64,000 nt of DNA from Symmetrospora coprosmae (lineage: Eukaryota; Basidiomycota; Cystobasidiomycetes; Symmetrosporaceae). The stretch spans positions 744,001 through 808,000 of the forward strand of contig VUYT01000005.1 in assembly GCA_008802785.1 (NCBI GenBank). Reading direction: 5' to 3'. The notes beneath the pieces were generated by a model that saw only the letters and a program-made list of their open reading frames with translations, had not been told where the DNA came from and made no database searches. Positions 10,097-19,701 of the stretch are shown here, piece by piece (position 1 is the stretch's first letter; every line of letters begins with the position of its first letter). A program made the position numbers and the translations under genes.

Positions 10097-12185
10097 TCAG
10101 ATCACCACCTCAAGATCGTCCTCTTCCTTCTTTTGCGCCGAATCCCCTGCTGTCGTCGGTGCAGGCTCGTCCTTGACCTCCTTGCCACCCACAATGCGCT
10201 CTTTCTCACCCTCTCCCTGGCTCGAGACGGTAAACTTCTTCATGCGGGCCGACATCCTGCTCTCATCCTCCTTGCTGCCCGCTGTCGCAGTCGTGGGTGA
10301 CGCAGCACCGCCGCCTGTGACTGCGCCGTTGATGCCGAACGTTGCGGACTTGTTCCCGCGCGAACCCGCTGGCCCGCCATTCGATGAAGGACCGCCGTAT
10401 CCCGCAGTGTGGTCGATCTTGCGCCCTTCAGGGTGCGAGAAGTGGCAGTCTTTGCGCGTGCAGTGAGTGCCGAATCGGCATGGGGTGGCTGTCGGGTTGG
10501 GAGGGTGCGAGAAGAAGCAGCCTGGACGGGTGCAGGCGGTGCCGTACTGCAGAGACACAAGCATGTCAACGTAGATCCTAACTCCTGAGCAAGAATGATG
10601 GTACCTACCATGCACGGCTTGGCTCCTGGGTTCAGAGCAGGGAGATGCTGGACTACAACAGGCTGGGGAGGCGCCTTCGATGCCGCAGCCTTTGGCTTGT
10701 ACTGAGCTGAGTTCAGACCTTCTGGATCTGTCTTCTGTGCTGGCGAGACGTGCGACTTTGGGCAGTCCTGCGAAAAGAGCATGAAGTCAGCTTGAGGCTC
10801 TGCTTGCGCTTCATGTAGACTTCTACGCACCTTGTCGTCACAGGCGATGCCCTTTTCGCAGACATCCTTTGTCAGGACAAGGCCAGATTCCTTGGTCGCA
10901 GAAGGGCTGGGGTGCGAGTAGTGGCATATGGCATTTTTACAGTCGACACCATACTTGCACAGCTCTTCCGACGATGGCCGCGCGGGCAGCGTGACGGGTT
11001 TCCGTGGCTGCTGCTGCTGCTGGAAGCGAGGCGCCCGCGGGTTGAGCTGTTGCTGCTGTTGCGGCGGGAAGTGCGGTGGCTGCATGCCAAAGCCGCCTGG
11101 ACCCGGCTGGTGCGGAGGTCCTCCTGGACCACCAGGCGGCCCGCCCTGAAACATCTGCTGAGCAGCCGCAGCGGCAATGAGCTGATGCTGGAAGATCTGC
11201 TGCTGGATGGCCTGCTGCTGTGCGAAGGGCAGCGAGTTGAAGTTGTCGGGAATGTGCAAGGGCGGCAGACCAGGTACCTGCTGGATGGGTGGGCCGCCGA
11301 ACGGGTTCTGCTGCGGGCCTCCCGCTGGTCCAGGAAAGCCTCGCGGCCCAGGTGGCCCAGGCCGCATGTGTTGTGCGGGTGGGATACCGGCCTGCACGCC
11401 CGCTCGGTCGAAAATGCTCCGCTCGCCGTTCGGCTGACCAGGTCGGCTCCGCCCGTTCTGCTGCTGCTCGAACTCGCTCGACATGCGCGGGCGGTTCCTG
11501 CTGCCTCTGTCCAGTGATGCGTCGCCTTCTCGCTTCAGCCCAGCCATGGCGGTCCCGAAAACGCCGCTGCCTCCGCCTCGCTGCTGTGGGCTGCCTTGGC
11601 TGCCTGAAGCGTGGCGGGGTCCTGTTGGGACACTGCCTGGAGGTCGTGTAGGCAGGCCATGTCGTGGCCTGTCCCGGTTGTCGCGGCTGTCCCCGACCGT
11701 CTGTATGCGCTCTGGCTGCTCCTGCTGCCGGCTGCTGCTGGTGCTGGTGCTGTCGGTCGCACCAGCGGGGCCACTCGTCGCTGGCGCAGGCGCAGCAGGC
11801 GTTGTCGGCGTGTCTGCAGACTGTCCAACGCCATTCGCACGACTGCCACGGCTGTAGTACTGCGGGATGGCCTTCTGAAAGATCCACTCGGTGAAGGCAG
11901 ACTCGTACTCTGCCCCGATGAGATCCGACAGCTCTGTCGTGATCTGCGCCGCCGACTTGTTGTTGGCCAGCATCACCGTCACGTACTCTGCCATGACGGG
12001 ATCATCGTCCGTGCTGTAGCCATACTCTGCCAGCTGCTTCTGGATGGCGTCCTGCGTGGGAGGTCGCCGTCGTCACCGACGAAAATCAGCCTTCCAATCC
12101 TCTGTGTTCCACCAGATCATGGGACAAGCCTAGACTAGGCTCTCACCTGCAGATCAGACGCTTGCGCAATATCAATCTGCACCAT
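10097..12185 (-). CDS. NAB2: Nab2-type CCCH zinc-finger nuclear poly(A) RNA-binding protein
   Basis: Exons 12185-12147, 12051-10831, 10767-10609, 10546-10097; 622 aa. Nab2/ZC3H14 proteins bind poly(A) tails and couple polyadenylation to nuclear export. The N-terminal about 80 residues form the helical PWI-like domain of the family (AEYVTVMLANNK, then EYESAFTEWIFQ). The middle is Pro/Gln/Gly-rich. Four CCCH fingers of the C-x5-C-x4-C-x3-H type follow: near residues 378 (CKYGVDCKNAICHYSH), 410 (CEKGIACDDKDCPKSH), 472 (CMYGTACTRPGCFFSH) and 495 (CRFGTHCTRKDCHFSH). Fingers 2 and 3 are each assembled across an intron, which confirms those junctions. Intron 2 (63 nt) is in frame and stop-free. The C-terminus is acidic/Lys-rich. 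Confidence 0.9.
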
Positions 12186-13157
12186 CTTGGCCAACTTCTC
12201 GTTCTCTGCCGTTTCTGTCGGCTGATGAGAGCGGGCAGAAGCTCGCTGCTCGGGCTGCCCGCGCGACGCTGCTTGACTGACGACGGAGAAGACGCCCCTT
12301 TGCACCAAGTTATGCATCGACGTCAATCCAGAGCAAGCGAGCAAGGAACGAAGGATTATGCTGCTACATCCGAGTTACGACTTACGACGTAGGCATGGCT
12401 GCTGTGCGGCGCGGCCCCTCTGTCTGCACAGCTCATCGGCCTCCTCCAGCGAGCCCGATAACTCCCCTACAACCCCGACTATCGACTGACAACCCAGCTT
12501 CGACAGTCGCATCGCGGACTTGAGCGCTTAATGATCGCTCATAATTACAGCGTACAGTATCCTACCCTCCGGGTCTCCCGGGGCCCTTGGCGACATAGAG
12601 CAGCTAGCGGCGGTGGCAAATGGCGCGGACATGTCCTCCTCTGCAGCAAGCCTCAAGTATCTATTCCCAAGCATTGACCGCCGGTATACGTGCTAGCTCG
12701 CCTTCTGTCAGCCTCTGGCATGTGCGATGTACCGCACATCGATGCTGCGCTTGCGATACTCGGGCGCTCTACTCGCCGAGGCACAGCGCTTCTTAGCTGG
12801 ATGGTGCGCGTCATGCGCCGACCTACCCTATTGCCCGGCTGGGAGCGCATATATCGCTGCTCGTCAACGTCGCTTGCCCGGCCGATAACTGATCCGCCTA
12901 TCCCGGTCGACGGCACGGTAAGTAAAGCTCGGTGGTATGCGTGTCCTCCCTTTGAATGTGCGAGGTGTGTGAAAAGCTAATCTGGCCCCTTCAGATCAAG
13001 CTCGTCTGTTACTGCCGGCCAGCCGAGCCGCTGAAGTAGCCAGGGTTTTGGCCTATCCCGGGCTCCTCAGCTCGGCTGCCTGCGTGAGCCGGAGGGACTG
13101 CTGAGGCGCCTCTCTGCTTTGCTGCACACCAAGCATATCTATCGAAGCAGCTGCGCG
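12186..13157. other. Long intergenic region between divergent Nab2 and novel family copy A
   Basis: 972 bp that probably carries two promoters. The only structured content I can point to is a weak two-exon ORF on the plus strand at 12720-13039, listed separately. The rest holds nothing recognised. Confidence 0.4.
12720..13039 (+). CDS. Weak candidate: small spliced ORF of about 80 aa
   Basis: ATG 12720 opens an ORF that runs into a consensus donor (GTAAGT at 12918), a CTAAT branch-like site and an acceptor at 12993-12994. The 77-nt intron is phase 0, and the second exon reads about 14 codons to TAG at 13037-13039. The product (start MCDVPHIDAALAILG) has no recognised motif. It could equally be a spliced 5' leader of the downstream gene at 13158. 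The only evidence is splice-signal quality. Confidence 0.2.
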
Positions 13158-13309
13158 ATGCACTTCTCCTTCAATATATTCAAGCCGCGCAATGTTCGCG
13201 CCGAATCTCCCGCGCCCTCGACCTCTGCCACGAATGCGCCGACCGCCCGTCGATGCATGTTTCTGCGAACGCGAACTTCCGCCCGACCGATGGGACTCAC
13301 TGATACGCC

Positions 13310-13341
<32 letters not shown>

Positions 13342-13892
13342 TCCTGTCTTCTACTCGGCCAGACTCCTTACCACCCCGCCTTCGAACTGCGACGCCAGCG
13401 GAGAAAGCGATCTTCAGCTTCATTCCTGCCAGCTTTGCCAACCAGAGAACGACCGATATCAAGGGCCAGCCCGTGCGTACGACGGTCATCCACTACATAG
13501 CTATCGACGAGCCGGGCACTCGAGGTAAGGAGGAACAAATCTACGCCGTAGTTCCATGCATTCTGCTCTTTCCGAATGAGAAAGATCGCGACTTCTTGGA
13601 CGAGCATGGCACACTGCGGCGACGAGCAGTGTACAAGTCAATGTCAATCAAATGCCTCGCGGCTGTCCCGTCAGCTTGGGAATCTCGCAACCGACCCAGG
13701 CAAAATACCAGCCGATGTGTATGGGAGTGCATCGTCACGATGCACCAGACCCTGATCAAGATCGGAAAAACCCAAGCTGAGGTGAAGCGCATCTATGTCA
13801 AGCACTTTGTAAATGTGAAGGAGGCGATCGTCGACTCGCACGGCCACTCGCGACCCTCTTCCAGCTGTAGCACCAAAGGCCCCGCGGCGTAG
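13158..13892 (+). CDS. Novel tandem family, copy A (polyglutamine-containing)
   Basis: Single-exon ORF of 244 aa from ATG 13158. I do not recognise the family. The N-terminal third is Ser/Ala/Arg-rich and carries ten glutamines encoded by a pure CAG run at 13311-13340. The conserved part starts with a hydrophobic strand ending in VIHYIAID (near residue 110), then CILLFPNEKD, KSMSIKCL, and near the C-terminus VKRIYVKHF. The same four elements occur in the same order in the two downstream genes. No signal peptide or membrane segment is visible. It is likely a fast-evolving lineage-specific intracellular protein. An upstream exon is possible. Confidence 0.6.
13311..13340 (+). repeat. (CAG)10 trinucleotide microsatellite, coding polyglutamine
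   Basis: Ten uninterrupted CAG codons within family copy A, immediately after a threonine-proline. The pure codon run suggests a young, length-variable tract (inference). Confidence 0.9.
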
Positions 13893-14415
13893 CGTGAGTA
13901 CAGGAGAGCCCTTATGGCTTACCCAACGACCAGATCGTCCGATCTCAGACATGCGCGTGTGCGCACCTTTAGAATTTTCTGCAAGAGGCTTGCACGACTT
14001 CAGCCGGAGGCCCTGCCCCATATCCTTCATCAACAAGTCCTCCTGCCCGCGTACCCTCTCCAGCGGATGTCTAGCAACTTGCGCTTACATTACGTGAGCT
14101 CTTGTGGGCTCCTTGCTCGCACGCTCGCTGCTCCTTCGTCTCGTGCACGTAGCGCAGTATCAAATTCGCTCTGCCCAGTCAAGAGTTTGGCAAAATCAAG
14201 ATACCTCGAATTACCTTTTCAGCTTCGACAGATGAGGATGACTCTGAAAGCCAGCCTTTTTACTGATGATCAGCCGGCATGGACCCGATTCAGATAGACT
14301 AGCACAGCCCCGCCAGCTCTGCCGCCTGGTTTCAAGGGGGCCCGACCAGTCGGGAAAGGGGCATTGTCGGCTCGCCTCTCCGGTCTGGCTTCGTCAACAT
14401 CGCAAATGCGCAAGT
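13893..14415. other. Intergenic between novel family copies A and B
   Basis: 523 bp between tandem genes. An open frame extends upstream of the chosen start at 14416 without family similarity. No other feature recognised. Confidence 0.35.
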
Positions 14416-15297
14416 ATGTCACCTGTACGGACTCCCACTCCGCCTTCGCGCCCACGCAATCCGCCTCCGTCTTCTACTTCTCGCTACAGACCGCCCTCTC
14501 TGCCTCCTCCCCAGCAGTCATCTGCAATGGCAGCTCGCTACATGGCGGCACCTGCAGCATCTGCAGCGAGCAATCATCAGAACTTCTCTCCTGCCGCATC
14601 GCCCCCGGCGCCTTCTCGGCCCTGGCGTCGCCAACGAGCGCTCTCGCCAGGTGATCGCCCCAGCTATGCCGCTCGCGCGTGGCAGTGGCTGCGGACTCGC
14701 AGATCGGGTGCCAGGTCGACGCCACAGGCCGTCAGGGGACTCTCCACAACAGTAGCCCCTAGCGACAAAGGGCTTGCGTACCTGAATATCGATGCAGGCG
14801 AAGTGCTGGCGCATCTGGAGATGAAGAAGCTCGACACCTTCGAAGTCCTGGTCATCGATTATGTCGAGGTACACCGGCCGTCCACCGAGCGGTCTGCGAG
14901 TGCCGCTCGCGATACCGGTACTGCAGCAGTCTACCAAACATACGCATCACAGGACGGATCGCTGTACGGCTCTTGCCTCCTGCAGACTAGTAGACAGAAC
15001 CACTTCAAGAGTAGATCGACCCAGACAAAGATGATGCACGTTGAGGAGATAAGTGACAACCTGGCCGACTTGGCCAGCTGGAGCGCCCCAATTGCACGCA
15101 GCTCTAGGCGCTACACTCGCTTGCGCATACCTCTGAGTAAGAGCATGGACGTCAGGAGGAGGGCAAGGAACTATCTTCTCGCCTATGAGAATCCTTCCAG
15201 GAGGGTAAAAGCGATCTACGTCAAGATCTTCAACAAAGAGGCCAACGCCTTCCTTGAGCCACGACTGTCCCCAAGGCATCCGATCGTTATCGTCTAG
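14416..15297 (+). CDS. Novel tandem family, copy B
   Basis: ORF of 293 aa from ATG 14416 (the frame is open upstream to 14266, so a longer form is possible). The first about 120 residues are rich in Pro, Ser, Ala and Arg and look disordered. The conserved region contains VLVIDYVEVH, then SCLLQTS, KMMHVEEI and RVKAIYVKIF, equivalent in order to copy A. Sequence identity outside these anchor motifs is low, which implies old duplication or fast divergence. No signal peptide, TM helix or enzyme motif is seen. Function unknown. Confidence 0.55.
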   Translation: MSPVRTPTPPSRPRNPPPSSTSRYRPPSLPPPQQSSAMAARYMAAPAASAASNHQNFSPAASPPAPSRPWRRQRALSPGDRPSYAARAWQWLRTRRSGARSTPQAVRGLSTTVAPSDKGLAYLNIDAGEVLAHLEMKKLDTFEVLVIDYVEVHRPSTERSASAARDTGTAAVYQTYASQDGSLYGSCLLQTSRQNHFKSRSTQTKMMHVEEISDNLADLASWSAPIARSSRRYTRLRIPLSKSMDVRRRARNYLLAYENPSRRVKAIYVKIFNKEANAFLEPRLSPRHPIVIV

Positions 15298-15881
15298 AAA
15301 GCGCCGAGAGAGTAGATAGGTGCGCTTTGTGTCTAGCCTCGCCCATCGAATCCCTTATCACCCTGGCAGGAGTGACCCACACAGACCTGACCATTTGCAA
15401 ACGGACTATACCTGACCATCTTCTGCACGTCACTGTCCATAAACCTGCCATGGCAACGTCGTCATGACGGCAGCTACATATCGCTTCCGTTTGGGCGCAG
15501 GGGACTAAGCTTTTGTAGTTGATGAGCTACTTCAGACGATCGAGCACCGCAATGCTCTTTCCATTCTCTGCGCCCGAGAGGGGCGCTGCCTCATACGTGA
15601 TGGTGCGCCTCGTTATCACAAGACCTCTCCAGCGGCAGAGCCTCACCCCACCCCACAACAACGGCCATCTCGAGATCAGCTGGATCGTACGATTGTGGTC
15701 AAAGGGCGTCAGATAAGTGGCTAGACATACCTCAGGGTGGCGATTTGCGAGTAGGGGCGGTGCAGCAGGCAACTACCGTAGGCGGGGTCAGCGTCGAGGT
15801 CCACAGTGAGACGTAGGCTATTGATTGTTGCCTCTGTCCGTGGCAGCTGCTCTGGCTTGCGAAACATCACGGTACCGGAGC
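15298..15881. other. Intergenic between novel family copies B and C
   Basis: 584 bp with no supported gene. Short ORFs on both strands lack motifs. Confidence 0.35.
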
Positions 15882-16650
15882 ATGGCATCACTCTTACGTC
15901 ATCTACGCAAGCGTACGGGGCGCGAGCCTCGTATTGCAGCAGCACCTACGTCGGCGACCTCAACACAGGCATCTGCGTACGTGTCGGCACTATCGCCACT
16001 GCCGTCTCGTGGCTCAAGCCCACACCGCGAAAGGACTAGACCGCACATCGGCACAGTAGCCATTCAGTACAGCCCACATCCTGTACGACAACAGCCGCCT
16101 ACTCAGCTCGTGGCTGCGCAGCTAGGCTTCTTTCCCCAAGATCTCGCTGGCATAATGTTGGCGTCGAAATCCCCGGGTGACGCGCAGTACAAGGTCGCCA
16201 TCATTGACTACCTCGTGGTGAGGCCCGGAACAGATGGCGGCCTTCAAGATATTCTTCAGCTCTACCCGTCGCCAGTGAACGGCAGCATCGATGGCTGTGC
16301 GCTCTTTAATCGCGAAACGAGAAGCGATTTACGAAGCCGGCACTGGGGAGTATCTTGCACGGCAACATAAGAGCGTGCATGTCAGACGGGTCGATGCCTT
16401 GGATATCTCGCGCAGACGCCCTGGCCCGAATGCTGTCACGCGCAAGATGGAGGATATGCCATACGTCACGCTCAAAGTCGGAGAAACGCGCCTGACGGTG
16501 AAGGCTGTCTACGCCCGCGCATTCATGGAGGAGTATCCGAACTTGGGCATCATCGCGCAACCTTCGTCCAGCCACCGCATCGCGCGGCCCTCATCCAGCC
16601 ACAGCACCGGCAGCAATCGGTCTGCACCCAGTCGCAGCCAGAAGCGTTGA
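15882..16650 (+). CDS. Novel tandem family, copy C, with an apparent +1 frame break
   Basis: The first frame opens at ATG 15882 and carries VAIIDYLVVR and GCALFNRET; it closes at 16370. Family similarity continues in a second frame that is open from 16291 to 16650, containing KSVHVRRV and TVKAVYARAF. The switch falls near 16325 and is consistent with one extra base. I found no GT-AG intron of sensible length that joins the frames. Either the gene is recently broken (truncated product of about 163 aa), or the base is an assembly error. The C-terminus has two near-repeats of the form QPSSSHRIAR / RPSSSHS. It is the third member of the tandem array and convergent with the GT25 gene. Confidence 0.5.
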
Positions 16651-16764
16651 TCTTGGGAATCTATGCCAGCTTGCCGGGTTAGCATGTCTGTCTACATCAA
16701 GACATTCGATGTGCTTGACCGGATCGCATACAACAACATACTCCAAACGCACATGTGCCTGCAT

Positions 16765-18977
16765 TCATTCCTGTATCGAACCTAGCCTCTTTGGCCCCGT
16801 GCCTACTCTCTGCGAGTCGCCCTTCCTCAGGCCTTTGCCGCCCTTTTTGAGCGCCTCAACAATCGCCTGCAGATCCTCCGCCGCGTGGCCTTTGTTGCCC
16901 GTATCGTGCGGATCAGCCTGCGGCAAGCGATGCGGATTCGCCTTGAGCTTCTGCGGGCGGTTCTTGCCTTTTGCCAAGGCAGCGGGGATCTTTGGCAGAT
17001 TTCGTAGCAGCTCCTCCTGCTCGCGCTCGGCGGCGTCAACAGGCCGCGCCATGGCTGACTCGCGCGCTTGCGCTTTGGCAAGCCGGACTGCTTCTTCCGA
17101 CGCTGCGGCTGCTTCTGCTGCGCGGTTCGCGGCGTCGTCTGCTGGAGCCTCGCCGCTCGCGTCAGCGTGCGACGACTCCTGCTCCGGTGCAGCAGCCTGC
17201 TTTGGCGGCTTCTTCCAGTCATACCACGGCCGCGCCCGGATAGCCGGGTCGTCTCGGATGTCCTCCCAGGTGAGCTGCTTGACCTCGTGCCCTTCATCGC
17301 GGAGGATGCGGTCCCATGTCGAGTCCGCGAGCAGGCCACGCCAGTTCGAGCCAACGCCGTCCTGGATGTCCGAGCTGAGCTCTTTTGCCTGAATGATGAT
17401 TGCCGGCTCCATCGAGTACGCGTGGAGAAAGGAATGGCCAGTGGTGTCGCTCTGTACCGGAGAAACACCGCTGGGCATCTTTCCGTCATCGCCGGGCGTC
17501 AGGCGCGTCAGGAAGGGTACGAGCGTGTCTACCGGCGTCTGGTATGCTCGCCAAGGGTCGGACGCAAGCGAGAGGAGATGGCGTGCGCCTGCCTGCGAGA
17601 CAACGTAGCCGTGCAGACAGCGGGGCTCGGTAGCTTTGTGCAGGCCGGGGTGGACGTATTGCGGTTCTGAGACATGTAGACGGTCAGCCTAGTCAAGCCG
17701 AGTAAGCCCCGCGAGGTATGCAACGCACTAGCCAGCTCTGTGCCCCAGCAATGTCCGAGGAGGACTATATGCCAGTCCTTCGGCAGAGCGCGCTCCACAT
17801 TCGGCCATATCCGCTCAAAGTCCCACTCGAGGTCAATGTCGTCTTCGAGGATGAGCGCGGATGCGTCTCCGTTCTCTACGATCTTCTTCCAGGCCCGTGT
17901 CTGCGAGTACCACGTCGCAATGACGGCACTGTTCACTTGGCGGGCAGCGAGTGGCTCGATGGGGTCGAGCAAGAGCTCGGCCGCCACGTCTGCCTTTCCT
18001 GTTGATCCGATTGTAGCCGCAGCCGGGCGGAGAAGATCCAGGTCCTTCGTCGATTCGAGGTATTCGACCCAGTCGACGACCCTGCTGTCCGCGAGCTCGC
18101 CGTGGCCCGCCTGGCCTTGTGCAGACCTCCCGGCAAGCCTCCACCGCTCGTCGAGCTTCCGAACATCCGGGAAGGCGAGGCCGATGCGCGTGTCGTCCGC
18201 CTTGAGCCAGATGCTCGTGATGCCCATCCCGCCGACCTGCTCTTCCGGCACCTTGAGCGCCTTTGCCAGTAGCGGACGCTTCCGGTTCCTGATCTCATGC
18301 ACGCGCTCGGCGATCCAGCCCACGAGGGGCGCCTCCTTGCTCATTGCGTCGACATACGTAAACGACAACCCCAATGCCCGAGCAATCTTGTCCATGCGCA
18401 GGCGGCGATCGGTCCGGCGCGGTAGGGAGATGACGTAGATGTGGTCGAACGAGAGCGTTGGCGAATGTGTGGTGTACGAGTGCGGAGCGTGCTCCTCCTC
18501 GAGATGCGCGCGGTATGACAGGCTGTCGTCTTCGCCGGAAGCGTCTCCGCCCTGACGCGCCCGGCTGGCCGGATCCAGAGCAGCATCGCGGTCGGTGTTG
18601 TGCTCGAGGCCCGTGTACCGCTCTGTGCCTTGCGCAGGTCCGACCTTCCATCCCAGGCGCTCCTTGACGCGGTCCGCCGCAGTCTTCTTCATCCAGTCCC
18701 AATCCCAAGCATCGCCGCCACGGCTTGGCGCATCTGACCCGGCATCGCGGAGGACGTCCTGCTGCAGTGGATGACCCTGATGCCGCTGTCGCTGCTGCTG
18801 CAGCTGTTGATGCGCCTGCGTAGGATAGTCTCCGCTGCCGGTCACGCCCCCGCCTTGCGGCGAGGCTTGCGGCGAGGAGTGCGGCAGAGGACGGAGGAGG
18901 AGAAAGTAGGTCGCAGCGAGGACGGTAGCGATGATCCACACGCTGCGCCGAGTGACGAGAGCGCGCCCGCTGGGCAT
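16765..18977 (-). CDS. GT25-family glycosyltransferase, type II membrane protein
   Basis: Exons 18977-17729 and 17666-16765; 716 aa. GT25 enzymes transfer sugars (often galactose) in the Golgi or to surface glycans. A short basic N-tail is followed by a signal anchor VWIIATVLAATYFLLL (about residues 12-28) and a Ser/Gln-rich stem. The catalytic domain opens with FDHIYVISLPRRTDRRLRM, contains the acidic metal motif ALILEDDIDLEW and the post-motif GHCWG. After the 62-nt intron it continues VHPGLHKATEPRCLHGYVVS, as in family members. It also has a C-terminal tail of over 120 residues rich in Ala, Glu, Lys and Arg, probably helical, without a recognised domain. Acceptor sugar and linkage cannot be told. 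Confidence 0.85.
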
Positions 18978-19701
18978 GGTCAGGCCAGCGTCGTCGTCTC
19001 CTGCCTCCTTCGATACCCAGTGCTTCCCTTCCCTTCTCGAGGTTGGCTTGCTCTTCCGTGGCGACGCGTACAGCCGGCGGACGGGCAGAGAAGGAGGAGC
19101 AATGCGCGTCTACGGCAGGAGGAGAAGCGCAGTATAGAGGGAGCGGAGTCTGATCTGTCAGGGCGAAACCCCTTTCTGCTGGCACCAGGCAGGCAACCAG
19201 ACTGACCGTCAAGGGCAAGAGGACAGGGAGAGGAGAGGGAGAGCCTCGGGGTACTGTACAGTACGCGCGGGTGAGTCATCGCAACCAGCCAGTACATACG
19301 ACCGCACCGAGAACCCGCGGAGTCAGCCTGCACCCTGGTATTGTAGGTGTTTACGGTCACGGTAAAGGAGACACGTCTAGGCTAGCCGGGCACATCGTGA
19401 TGTTTCATTTTCGGAAATTGTGAAGGGCATGGGCTGCGAAGCGCCGCCCGCCTGCCTGCTGCCATGAGTAGCTCGTCGTTCCCTCCATTCCCTCGCGCTT
19501 TCTATTATCCTCCCGTTTCCACTCCGTAGCTTCACTCTCCTGCTCCTGCTCGAGATCGGGAGGTGTCCAGCAGCGGCGATACCCAGCGCAAAAGCATTCG
19601 TCCACCCAGGCCGCGATCGACACGAGGTCCCTTCGGATCGGCATCTCGCCCTAGCCACGGAGGACCCTCGTGTGTGTCTCGCCCACCTGCCTGCCTGCCA
19701 T
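18978..19701. other. Intergenic: GT25 upstream region and NAP1 downstream region
   Basis: 724 bp between two minus-strand genes. A CT/GA-biased stretch precedes the GT25 start. Overlapping ORFs here are Arg/Ser-rich shadows. Nothing else recognised. Confidence 0.35.
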
